Source: Candidatus Protochlamydia phocaeensis (GTDB taxonomy: Bacteria > Chlamydiota > Chlamydiia > Chlamydiales > Parachlamydiaceae). From it: a stretch of DNA of 64,000 bases. Of the stretch, positions 26,824 through 35,590 are shown piece by piece. The notes beneath the pieces are model-generated. The model was not told the origin of the DNA and searched no databases. It saw nothing but the letters and a program-made list of their open reading frames with translations. How positions within the stretch are numbered: position 1 is the stretch's first letter; every line of letters begins with the position of its first letter. The stretch lies in NCBI RefSeq assembly GCF_001545115.1, contig NZ_FCNU01000017.1, forward strand, positions 22,428 through 86,427, written 5' to 3'. Made by a program: the position numbers and the translations under genes.

Positions 26824-29800
26824 ATGCGTCGCGCAGGTTTTGTTCTCTTCTTTTTTTTATTAAGTTCTCTATATGGATTTGCAGGAGAAATGGCTTCTTT
26901 TCCCATTGATTGGGATTTGAGCGAGAGGGAAGAGGGGGAAGCCGCCTCTTGTTGGATGGGGCGCATGGAGTGGAGCAAGGAAAAGGAAGTAGGGGAAAAA
27001 GACTTTTCCCTTTCGGCGGAGTGCGAGCCCCTCACGACAGTTGCCGGCTGTGTCAATGTGGCGTCCGGCCAATTTTTTCAGACCGAAACCGATTTAATCG
27101 GCTCAACGATCGATCCCATTAAGCTAACCCGTTATTATGACAGCGGCCAAGAGAGCGAATCGCTTTTCGGCATGGGATTTGGCTCTCAATTTCCCCTATT
27201 GGCAACTGAGGCGGAAGAGGGGGCTAGGCATTCGCATGCCTTAATTTGCGAGCGTGAGGGATTTATGATTCCTTATCGGGGAATCAATCATGCCTCCCTT
27301 TTACAGATAGACCCACGCCTGCTTCAAAAAGGCTATACTAACGTCAGCCGGGTAGCCATGAGCGGACATGCCAATTTTGTCAATTGGGAAGCCGTCTACA
27401 AGCCCAGCGAGCAAGGGCTTTATTGGACGGTTCGGCTTGGAAACGGAGCTAAGCGTACATATGGATGGTCGATCAAATTATCCAGTCAAAAGCAAAAGGA
27501 AATGGGGTTCCCCACAAAATTTGGCTATTTGCTCTCTGAAGAAAAAAAGCCCAACGGAAATACGCTGCGCTTTGACTACTGCTTTCCCGATGGGAAGCCC
27601 GCTCTTTCCAAAGTCCGTACCTTAAACCGCTCAGGCCAGCTTATTAACGAATTGACGTTCACGCATTCCCCAACCGGCTGCCTGGTGGCTAGTTCCTGCG
27701 GAAAGGCTGTTTACTATGCAAAGAGGAAAGGCGAAGTCTATAGCCCTTCATTAAAAGAATATGTCTATAAAAATATTCTTCAAAAAGTGGAGTCCAGCCA
27801 AAAAGGAGTCACCGCTTATCAGGCGGAGTGCGATTATCATAATATTCCCAAAGTCACCCATGTCGCTAAGGCTGGGCAGCTGATCCGGGCCATCTATTCC
27901 AATGACAAAGTAAAAAGCTTGCAAGAGCCGCTTGGAGAAAAAGGAGAGCTGATTTCTTCTTATACCTTTGCGTATGGAGAGAACTTTACGATTGTCGAAA
28001 ATGCCTTAAAGCAGTCCACCATCTATTATTTTGACCCGCAGAATCGGATTGACCGCATCAGCGAAATAGACCAAGGACAAATCGTCAAGCAGCAGAAGTT
28101 CAGCTGGAGCACGCTCCCCGGACAAGAAGGATGGTTGAAAGCCAAAGCTGTTTTGTTGGGCGATCAGCTATTCCATCTCACGACGATGCGCTATGATAGC
28201 CGAGGCAATATCACCCGCCAAACGCGGTATGGCAATCTAACGGGAGAGAAGCCAGAAAGCTTCCTGCTCGAACAAAAGCGCCAAATGGATAGTTATGCCA
28301 TTGATTATGAATATGATCAAAATGGCTATAATCTGCTTAAAAAGAAGGCCACGCCGGAAGGCCTATCCATCGCTTATGCCTATGAAGAGGGAACCAATCT
28401 TCTGACGGAAGAAGTGCAAGCCTATGGCGGGCTCATTCAAGAAAGGGTGTTTCAATACTATGACCCTAATGGCCAGCCCTTTATTCGCATTGAAGATGAT
28501 GGCAGCGGCTTGCACCACACGGAAGATTTCAATGTCACGTATCGGCGGGTCACTTATTTTCAACCGGAAACAAATTCCGCACTTGCCTCGTTTGGAAAGC
28601 CAAAAGAAAAAATAGAGACGGCTCTCAATCGCAGTGGCGGCGAGATGCTTCTTTTAAAAACGACGCGTTTTGACTACGATGCATACGGCAATGAAATCTC
28701 GCAGAAAATTTACAACGCAAAAAACGAATTCTGCTACGAAATCAATAAAGCTTACGATGACCGCCAGCGCTTGATTGCCGAAAGCAATCCTTTGGGAGAA
28801 GTCACCTGCTATGCCTATGATGACAATAACAACAAAATCAAAGAGGATTTTGTCGGAGGCAAGCAGATCCGCTATTTTTATGATCAGGCCAACCGGCTCA
28901 TACGCAAGGAAGAGCATCACCGGCAAAACATTTTTACGACAACTTATGCCTATAATTCCCTGAATCAGCTGATTGCTGAAACCGACCCCTATGGGCATCA
29001 AACCACCTATGCCTACGATCGTTTAGGAAATCAGATTGCGTGCGTCAAACCGCTCATGCAAGTGAGCGGAGAAAACCCTGCGAACCCTTCCATTGCCAGG
29101 ACATATAATGCGCTTGGCCAAATGATCTCGCAAACGGATGAAAGGGGATTTACCACCTGCTATGCCTATAACAGCTACGGCAGCCCGACGAGGATTCTTT
29201 ATCCCGATCAATCAGAGGAGCGCTTTATTTACTATCCTTCCGGATGGCTCAAGCAGAAATGGCACGCCGACGGGACATCTGTCCAATATGCTTACGATCC
29301 TAAAGGACGGCTGATCAAAGAAGTCACATGGGATGAAAATAACCAGCTTATTAAGCAAGAAACCTATACTTATAAAGGGAACTTGCTGAAATCCAAACAA
29401 GATGCCATGGGAGTCGTCACGTATTACGAGCACGATGGAGCTGGAAGAAAAATTTTGGAAGTCATTGGCAGCCACGAAAAAACGATCGCTTATGCCTATG
29501 ACGATCTTGGCCGGATCGTTAAATTGAGCCGCTGCTCGAACGGGCAAGAGCTGCAAAGCGAATGCTATCAATATGATTGGCTTGACCGCCTTGTTTCGAA
29601 AGTCTTACAGGACAGCCAAGGCCAAGTCTATGCCAAGGAAACATATGCGTACGATCGGCATGGCAACCAGATCAGCAAGACAGTTTGGCATGCGGACCAT
29701 CAAACGGCCGTTTATCGCGCCCATTATCAAACGGATGGCAGCCTTGCTTGGCAGGAAGATCCTTTGGGCAATCGGACAGAAAAGGCGCATCACCATGACC

Positions 29801-31935
29801 TTGTCAATGCCTTGAATCAAAGGGTCAGGGGCAGAACCATAAAAGATCCCTTAAAAAGGCTGACCGGCGAGGTCGACGATGCTTATCAACGCCTCGCTCA
29901 GCGCTCTCTTTTTGAAGGCAATCAAGTCGTCTCGTCCACCTCTTTTGCCTATGATACGGCCGGCAACCTCGTCAAACAAAGCGAACGTGTCATGCATCAG
30001 GGAAATCCCATCCGGGAATATACCATTCTATCGGCATATGACAGCTGCAACCGGCTGGCCTCTCAAACGGAATGGCCCGCGAACCACACCACTCGCTATG
30101 CCTATGACGGAAGAGGGCGTTTAATCCGCAAGGACAAGCCCGATGGCGTGTCGATCCATTATGCTTATGACGCGTTGGGAAGGCTGGCAGCCATGGCATC
30201 AACCGATGGCACGATTGGCTATCAGTACAGCTATGATTTGCATGACAATCCCATTGAAATTAAAGATGTTGTGCATCACACGGTTCAAAAGCGCGCATAT
30301 GACCAATGGAATCGGTTAATCAAAGAAGAATTAAGCGCCGGCGCCATCTTGCATTACACGTACGATGCGCTCGACCGCCTGATTCAATTGACGCTGCCCG
30401 ATGGCTCTTTCATTCTCTATAGCTATGATGCGTTCCATTTGTGGCAGGTTCAGCGCATCAATGCCTTCGGCAAGCTTTGCTATACTTGCAATTGCTTGGA
30501 TTATGATCAGTGCGGCCGCTTATTGAAAGAACGCTCTCCGGCAGGAGAGGTTGATTATACGTACGACTTGCTAGGACGTGCAATCAAGACAGAATCGCCT
30601 TATTGGACATCTACTCTTGATGCCTTTGATCCGGCAGGCAATTTGCTGTCCATGATGCAGAAAACCCCAAGCGGCGAACAAAAAAGCGCTTTCAGCTATG
30701 ATCGCTTCGATCATTTGGCTGTAGAGGCCGGAAACGACACGAATTGCTATCAATATGATTCGCTTGGCAATTGCCTAGCCAAAAACGGCCAGGCGAGGGG
30801 AATCAATGCCCTGAATCAAGTCACGCAAGACGAGCAATCGGCTTATAGCTATGATGTCAATGGAAACCTGATTGCCCAAAGCCATCCGCCGGCGCTTTAT
30901 CGCTATGACGCCTTGAACCGCCTGATCAGCTGCGAGCAAAATGGCGCCTTGATTCTGTTTGGCTATGATGCCTTTAATCGCTGCATTCTCTTAGCTGACC
31001 AGGAAGGATCCAAGCAGCTGCTCTACCAAGGCGACCAAGAAATCGGCAGCCTGCTCGGCGGTAAGATTCAAGAATTGCGCATCGTGCATCCCAATGCCGA
31101 TCAGGATAAGGTTTTTGCCATCGAGCTCAAGCAAGGAACGTTCTTTCCCGTTCAAGATTTTCGCCATCATCTTTGCGCCCTGCGCAAGCAAGACGGCAGC
31201 CTAGCGCAATGGAAAGGCTATTCAGCCTTTGGCTCGCAAACCATGCAAGGAGAGGCGAGCCTGGCCTGTCCTTGGGGCTTTGGCAATCGACGGGAAGTCG
31301 CAGGACTCGTGCTATTTGCTCATCGCTTTTACAATCCACGCCTCATGCGCTGGCAGACAGCCGATCCCATCGGCTTCGAAGATGGCCTGAACCTCTATCA
31401 ATACGTCCATAACAATCCATTCCGCTATCAAGATCCAGATGGACAGTTTGCATTTCTCATTCCTCTTGCTTGGGAATTTGGAGTAGCGGCAACATTTATC
31501 GCTCCTTCGCTAGCCTATGTCGCTGGTGCAACCTTAGCCTTTGGCGCTGGCTGGGCTGTCTATGAACTTAATAAGTGGTATGATAATAAATATAATCAGA
31601 ATGAGTTGGAGGAAGAAAAAGAAAGTAATAAAAATAAAGAAAAGTTTAAATTTCCTAAAAATCCTGATGATTTACTCCCTGAATTGCCTAGAGATGATGA
31701 AGGATGTATTCAGACAGCCGATAATCTGAGGATTCGTCCAGAGCAGCATGAAATGAAAGAAGGCGATACTTATAATCCTAGGCATCACGAACAACATTAT
31801 CATGTTGAAACGCGAAGGGATCCCTCAAAAGCTAACTGGAAAAATAAAAATACAGAAATTATAAAACCTCCGAGTTATTATGAGGGCATGGGGACAGGAT
31901 TTTTACCAGGTGAGTATTTTCCAGGAATGATTTAA
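26824..31935 (+). CDS. RHS/YD-repeat polymorphic toxin
   Basis: The protein has about 1703 residues from ATG 26824, which places a signal peptide (MRRAGFVLFFFLLSSLYGFA) at the N-terminus; the TTG-type frame start at 26800 would spoil it. A DUF6531-like region (LTTVAGCVNVASGQF) follows, then more than 25 YD repeats of the type YAYDxxGRLI that build the toxin-enclosing shell. The RHS core ends with DPIGFEDGLNLYQYVHNNPF and DPDGQ (about residues 1512-1540). Then comes a hydrophobic hairpin (about 1545-1580), a charged linker, and a C-terminal tip with RHHEQHYHVETRR. It is followed at one-base overlap by an immunity gene. It is likely a contact- or secretion-delivered antibacterial or anti-host toxin; the tip activity is unknown. 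Confidence 0.9.
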   Translation: MRRAGFVLFFFLLSSLYGFAGEMASFPIDWDLSEREEGEAASCWMGRMEWSKEKEVGEKDFSLSAECEPLTTVAGCVNVASGQFFQTETDLIGSTIDPIKLTRYYDSGQESESLFGMGFGSQFPLLATEAEEGARHSHALICEREGFMIPYRGINHASLLQIDPRLLQKGYTNVSRVAMSGHANFVNWEAVYKPSEQGLYWTVRLGNGAKRTYGWSIKLSSQKQKEMGFPTKFGYLLSEEKKPNGNTLRFDYCFPDGKPALSKVRTLNRSGQLINELTFTHSPTGCLVASSCGKAVYYAKRKGEVYSPSLKEYVYKNILQKVESSQKGVTAYQAECDYHNIPKVTHVAKAGQLIRAIYSNDKVKSLQEPLGEKGELISSYTFAYGENFTIVENALKQSTIYYFDPQNRIDRISEIDQGQIVKQQKFSWSTLPGQEGWLKAKAVLLGDQLFHLTTMRYDSRGNITRQTRYGNLTGEKPESFLLEQKRQMDSYAIDYEYDQNGYNLLKKKATPEGLSIAYAYEEGTNLLTEEVQAYGGLIQERVFQYYDPNGQPFIRIEDDGSGLHHTEDFNVTYRRVTYFQPETNSALASFGKPKEKIETALNRSGGEMLLLKTTRFDYDAYGNEISQKIYNAKNEFCYEINKAYDDRQRLIAESNPLGEVTCYAYDDNNNKIKEDFVGGKQIRYFYDQANRLIRKEEHHRQNIFTTTYAYNSLNQLIAETDPYGHQTTYAYDRLGNQIACVKPLMQVSGENPANPSIARTYNALGQMISQTDERGFTTCYAYNSYGSPTRILYPDQSEERFIYYPSGWLKQKWHADGTSVQYAYDPKGRLIKEVTWDENNQLIKQETYTYKGNLLKSKQDAMGVVTYYEHDGAGRKILEVIGSHEKTIAYAYDDLGRIVKLSRCSNGQELQSECYQYDWLDRLVSKVLQDSQGQVYAKETYAYDRHGNQISKTVWHADHQTAVYRAHYQTDGSLAWQEDPLGNRTEKAHHHDLVNALNQRVRGRTIKDPLKRLTGEVDDAYQRLAQRSLFEGNQVVSSTSFAYDTAGNLVKQSERVMHQGNPIREYTILSAYDSCNRLASQTEWPANHTTRYAYDGRGRLIRKDKPDGVSIHYAYDALGRLAAMASTDGTIGYQYSYDLHDNPIEIKDVVHHTVQKRAYDQWNRLIKEELSAGAILHYTYDALDRLIQLTLPDGSFILYSYDAFHLWQVQRINAFGKLCYTCNCLDYDQCGRLLKERSPAGEVDYTYDLLGRAIKTESPYWTSTLDAFDPAGNLLSMMQKTPSGEQKSAFSYDRFDHLAVEAGNDTNCYQYDSLGNCLAKNGQARGINALNQVTQDEQSAYSYDVNGNLIAQSHPPALYRYDALNRLISCEQNGALILFGYDAFNRCILLADQEGSKQLLYQGDQEIGSLLGGKIQELRIVHPNADQDKVFAIELKQGTFFPVQDFRHHLCALRKQDGSLAQWKGYSAFGSQTMQGEASLACPWGFGNRREVAGLVLFAHRFYNPRLMRWQTADPIGFEDGLNLYQYVHNNPFRYQDPDGQFAFLIPLAWEFGVAATFIAPSLAYVAGATLAFGAGWAVYELNKWYDNKYNQNELEEEKESNKNKEKFKFPKNPDDLLPELPRDDEGCIQTADNLRIRPEQHEMKEGDTYNPRHHEQHYHVETRRDPSKANWKNKNTEIIKPPSYYEGMGTGFLPGEYFPGMI

Positions 31936-32285
31936 TGAATAAGAAAATTATAGCTGAACACATTGATTTCGCAGATTCAGAATATAGATCTTTATATATG
32001 TCTGAAGATGCAACCTTAACAGTTTACCTTAAATCTTGGGATGCAAAAATATTAAAAATTATATTTTCTAATACGATTCAATTTTCTTATAAATTAGAGA
32101 GCGTAACAAAACAATTATATGAATTACCTAATGGATCTTCTTTTTTAAATGAAGCATTGCTACAAGCATACGGATATATGCCATCTAGTTATCCTTATAA
32201 GCTTTTCCATCTCGAAGATATAGACAATTTTCCATTTATACAAGTTGTAGCAGAATCTGTAACAGTAATTAAAGATAGAAGTTAA
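31935..32285 (+). CDS. Probable immunity protein of the RHS toxin
   Basis: The 116-residue soluble acidic protein overlaps the toxin stop by one base (TAATG), the normal coupling of toxin and immunity genes. It is clearly related to the product of 34092-34433: both start MNKK, then share FADSEY, DATLT, the region QLYEL / GLYEL and DFPFIQV-type endings. A third degraded relative lies at 33059-34058. The family is tied to tips carrying the HHEQHYHVE motif. The family name is not recognised; the function is inferred from position. Confidence 0.75.
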   Translation: MNKKIIAEHIDFADSEYRSLYMSEDATLTVYLKSWDAKILKIIFSNTIQFSYKLESVTKQLYELPNGSSFLNEALLQAYGYMPSSYPYKLFHLEDIDNFPFIQVVAESVTVIKDRS

Positions 32286-32321
32286 AAAGCTAAAATCAAA
32301 CTTATTTATCCTAAATACCAT

Positions 32322-33059
32322 GGCAGCTTGGCGCAATGGAAAGGCTATTCAGCCTTTGGTTCGCAGGCTACGCAAGGAGAAGCGAGCCTGGCCTGTCCTT
32401 GGGGCTTTGGCAATCGACGGGAAGTCGCGGGACTCGTGCTATTTGCTCATCGCTTTTACAATCCACGCCTCATGCGCTGGCAGACAGCCGATCCCATCGG
32501 CTTCGAAGATAGGCTAAACCTCTATCACTACGTCCATAACAATCCATTCCGCTATCAAGATCCGGATGGACAATATGCATTTCTCATTCCTCTTACTTGG
32601 CAATTTGGGGTGGCGGTAACATTTATCGCTCCTACGCTATATTATGTAGGTGGCGGTGCTCTGGCTTTTGGCCTTGGATGGCTTGTTTATGAGCTAAATA
32701 GAGAAGATGATAATAAATATAATCAGAATGAGTTAGAGGAAGAAAAAGAAAGTGATAAAAATAAAGAAAAGTTTAAATTTCCTAAAAACCCTGATGATTT
32801 AATGCCTGAATTGCCTAGAGATGATAAAGGACATATTTATACAGCTGATAACCTGAGGATCCGCCCAGAAAAACATGAAATGGAAGAAAAAGATACTTAT
32901 AATCCCAGGCATCATGAACAACATTATCATGTTGAAACGCGAAGGAATCCTAGTAAAAGTTGGGAACATGAGAATAAAGAGATAATAAAACCACCAGGTT
33001 ATCAACCAAAAATGGGAACAGGATTTTTACCAGGTGAATATTTTCCGGGAGTGATTTAA
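32322..33059 (+). pseudogene. Orphan RHS tip cassette 1 (core end plus toxin tip)
   Basis: The frame is open for about 244 codons with no good start, only a TTG at 32328. It repeats the last part of the RHS core almost base for base from GGCAGCTTGGCGCAATGGAA onward (compare 31197), then the hydrophobic hairpin, the NKEKFKFPKNPDD linker and a tip similar to the main one (YNPRHHEQHYHVETRR, FLPGEYFPG). It could replace the tip of the main gene by homologous recombination. It is followed with TAATG overlap by a broken immunity gene. Confidence 0.8.
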
Positions 33060-33115
33060 TGAATAAAAAACCTCTGCAGTAAAGAATATTAATTTGGTGA
33101 TTCTGAATCCTTTTA

Positions 33116-34000
33116 TGAACCTATCCCGATAATGAAATTTTTTTAAGGAATAGATTATCTTTCTCATATTTTTAGTTGAAAAATAGAGGAAGAGATGAAA
33201 GGTAATAGATTTGAAGGATTGAGTGATGATCAATGGCAAGTCTTAGAAATATTTTTTGCCTAAAGAACCTAAAAAGAGAGCGAAAGGTAAGCCTCATACT
33301 CCTTGGAGAGAGGTATGCAATAGCCTCCTATGGATTTTGATTAATGGAGCTAGATGGTGTGATTTGCCAAAAGGAGATCATTGGGCTTCAAAATCGGCAA
33401 GTCATAGATGGTTAGGAATTTGGCAAACAAATGGGACATTAGAAAAGATCTTGATGGCAATTAGAGAGCAAGCAGAGCTTCAAGGTCTGCTCAATTTCGA
33501 AAGGCTGGCTGCCGATGGTTTTTTTTTCAGCAGGCAAAGGAGGAGGTCAGCTAATTGATTATGGTTATAGATGGCAATGGCTATCCTATTAACTTTGAAG
33601 TGACTTCGGCTAAAGGAGATGAAAGGCAACAGGTAGAAAATCTCTTAGATGGGATTGAAGAATTTACCAATCAAAGATATTTGCTAAACGGATTGATCCC
33701 TATTTTTGAGGCAGATAAAGGATATGATGCAGAAGAGCTTAGAGACAAATTACTTAAGAGGAAGATTTTTCCTTTTATTCCTTATAGAAGAATAGGCGCA
33801 GCAAAAAAAGCTAAGAAAATCGTTTGTAATTTAGCCAAATTCAGATGGAAAGTTGAACGGGCTATTTCTTGGCTGCAAAGAAAATTTAGGCGACTTGTTG
33901 TCCGCTGGGAGAGACGTCTTTGTTATTGGAAAGGATTCTTAACTTTTAGCCTGATCTTCTTTTGGATAAATAAGCTTAAAATATTATCGGGATAGGTTCA
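33116..34000 (+). mobile_element. IS5-family (IS427-like) insertion sequence, 885 bp
   Basis: The element has perfect terminal inverted repeats TGAACCTATCCCGATAAT, starting at 33116 and ending at 34000, flanked by TA direct repeats (33114-33115 and 34001-34002). The size, the TA duplication and a DDE transposase read in more than one frame fit the IS427 group of the IS5 family. Confidence 0.85.
33195..33995 (+). pseudogene. IS transposase, read in several frames
   Basis: The frame from 33195 (MKGNRFEGLSDDQWQVLEIF) stops at 33261. The match continues in the next frame, LPKEPKKRAKGKPHTPWREV to FERLAADGFF, until 33557, then in a third frame as VIDGNGYPINFEVTSAKGDE to the end at 33995. The first shift is at a run of six T, which could be programmed slippage as in IS427-type elements. 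The later shifts near a longer T run (33520-33530) and near 33560 look like decay. The end carries the helical part with KVERAISWLQRKFRRL, normal for IS5 transposases. Confidence 0.75.
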
Positions 34001-34091
34001 TATGTCAGAAGAAAACAACTTAATAGTATATTTACAATCTTTGAATCGAAGTTTTTAAATATTAATTTTACTAATATTTCTTGGAGGATTA

Positions 34092-34433
34092 ATGAATAAA
34101 AAACGCATACCACCACCTATTAGTTTTGCTGATTCTGAATATCAATCTTTTCATATGGAAAGAGATGCTACTTTGACGATCTACATGAAGTCTTGGCAAG
34201 AAGAACCGTTTAAAGTTGTCTTTAAACATGCCATACAGTTTTTATATAGGCTAGGTGATGTTCCAAAGGGATTATATGAATTAAATTCCTCTTTATTCTT
34301 AGAAGAAGCCTTATCAATCGAATATATTAAAGTTCCCTTAGATCATCCTTACAAGCATTTTCAAATAGAAGATATACAAGATTTTCCATTTATTCAAGTT
34401 ATCGCAGAAGCTGTCACTATAGAAGTACCATGA
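34092..34433 (+). CDS. Probable immunity protein, paralogue
   Basis: The 113-residue protein is similar along its length to the immunity protein at 31935 (FADSEY, DATLTIYMKSW, DFPFIQV). It has its own good ribosome binding site, GGAGG, 7 nt before the ATG. The matching toxin was probably a cassette of the HHEQHYHVE type that is now missing or is cassette 1. Its TGA stop at 34431 is in frame with the RHS fragment that follows, with no other stop between. It may protect against sister-cell toxins as an orphan immunity gene. Confidence 0.75.
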   Translation: MNKKRIPPPISFADSEYQSFHMERDATLTIYMKSWQEEPFKVVFKHAIQFLYRLGDVPKGLYELNSSLFLEEALSIEYIKVPLDHPYKHFQIEDIQDFPFIQVIAEAVTIEVP

Positions 34434-35027
34434 AGTAAATCTATTGTAGAGCGCTGGCAAACAACCGATCCCATCGGCTTCGAAGATGGCCTGAACCTCT
34501 ATCACTACGTCCATAACAATCCATTCCGCTATCAAGATCCGGATGGACAATATGCATTTCTCATTCCTCTTACTTGGCAATTTGGGGTGGCGGTAACATT
34601 TATCGCTCCTACGCTATATTATGTAGGTGGCGGTGCTCTGGCTTTTGGCCTTGGATGGCTTGTTTATGAGCTAAATAGAGAAGATGATAATAAATATAAT
34701 CAAAACGAGTTAGAGAAAGAGGAAAGGGAACACAAAGAAAAGTCTGAAACAAAAACTAATCCATTCGAAGGAAATGTTTCAACTGATATAATGGTTGTTG
34801 ATGAAAAGGGTAATGTCATACCCGTTAAAGTAGGAGAGCATGTGACAGGATCTCGTGATGGAAAATGGATTCAAGTAAGAGATGAATTTGATAATCCTAC
34901 AGGTATCAGAAAAGATGGTCCTCATAGTCCTCAAACTCATAAAGACCCAAGAGCTTTAGAGCCTCATGCTCATGTTACAGGAATTAATAATAATGATGGA
35001 ACTCCATGGCTGCCGATAAATTATTAA
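34434..35027 (+). pseudogene. Orphan RHS tip cassette 2 with a different toxin end
   Basis: RHS homology starts at about 34449 (ERWQTTDPIGFEDG), with only the last core motif kept, then NPFRYQDPDGQ, the hydrophobic hairpin and a new C-terminus. That C-terminus reads WIQVRDEFDNPTGIRKDG and then HSPQTHKDPRALEPHAHV, ending DGTPWLPINY. It resembles a family I recall as polymorphic toxin type 24, but this could not be checked. No proper start exists, only a GTG at 34587, so it is probably a silent donor cassette. It overlaps the next small gene by 22 bp. Confidence 0.75.
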
Positions 35028-35254
35028 ATAGCAAGTTTGATTACGGAGATACGGTGATAATTAAACAAAATGCGCCCTTATGTTATAAGCCGGGCTGTAT
35101 AGGAAGCATCTGCGGAATTAGGGTTATTAATAGTATTGAAATTGCAAAACGATTTAATCAAAATATTAATTCTGAATTATATCTCATAGAATTTGATAAC
35201 GGACAAGCAATAGAAATTCCAAAATCATTTCTAATTCCTTATTCTTCCAGTTAA
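35006..35254 (+). CDS. Probable immunity protein for cassette 2
   Basis: The 82-residue protein starts at ATG 35006, inside the end of the toxin tip (22-bp overlap). It is a small beta-rich sequence with DYGDTVIIKQNAPLCY, GSICGIRVIN and YLIEFDNGQAIEIPKSFL. Position directly after, and overlapping, an RHS tip is the reason for the immunity call. It is unrelated to the two MNKK-type immunity proteins here, matching the different toxin end. Confidence 0.65.
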   Translation: MAADKLLNSKFDYGDTVIIKQNAPLCYKPGCIGSICGIRVINSIEIAKRFNQNINSELYLIEFDNGQAIEIPKSFLIPYSSS

Positions 35255-35301
35255 ATACTAATTTAATTTTCATATAATTAATATTACCTCAGTGCTTTAT
35301 G

Positions 35302-35590
35302 CAAGCAAGATGGCAGCCTTGCGCAGTGGATGTCTTATTCTGCTTTTGTCAAAAAACTTTAGAAGGCAATACAAAGCTAGCCAGTCGCTGGGGTTTTGGC
35401 AACCGACGCGAAATCGCTTGGCTTGTTTTATTTGCCCATCGCTTTTACAATCCGCGCCTCATGCGCTGGCAGACAGCCGATCCCATTGGCTTCGAAGATG
35501 GCTTGAACCTCTACCACTACGTCCCTGACAATCCATTCCGCTATCAAGATCCAGATGGACAGTTTGCAATTGTTTTTTCCTGCTTTACAA
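35302..35590 (+). pseudogene. Orphan RHS tip cassette 3, truncated by IS
   Basis: The beginning (KQDGSLAQW) is in one frame, and the match continues in another frame from ASRWGFGNRREIAWLVLFAH through DPIGFEDGLNLYHYV to DPDGQFAI. The tip is then cut at about 35590 by an inverted IS remnant. There is no toxin end and no immunity gene left. Confidence 0.75.

Larger units (their letters stand above)
33059..34058 (+). pseudogene. Immunity gene split by IS insertion
   Basis: The 5' part (33059-33115) reads MNKKPLQ, a stop, and after a frame change NFGDSESFY. The 3' part after the IS (34002-34058) reads MSEENNLIVYLQSLNRSF and stop. Together they follow the pattern of the intact relatives at 31935 and 34092 (FADSEY, MSEDATLTVYLKSW). 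The gene is interrupted between the SEY-like and MSE-like positions by the 885-bp IS, and the 3' end is lost. Confidence 0.7.

Noticed and set aside
29200..31000. Direct-repeat array considered as CRISPR-like
   Set aside because: The repeated words are imperfect YD codons inside one continuous reading frame, without regular spacers.
26869..31412. Many antisense and shifted open frames inside the RHS gene
   Set aside because: They are shadows of the strongly biased YD-repeat codons; none has a start signal of its own.
35292..35528. 78-codon frame in cassette 3
   Set aside because: It is an alternative frame of the RHS fragment; the homologous frame is the one continuing to DPDGQ.
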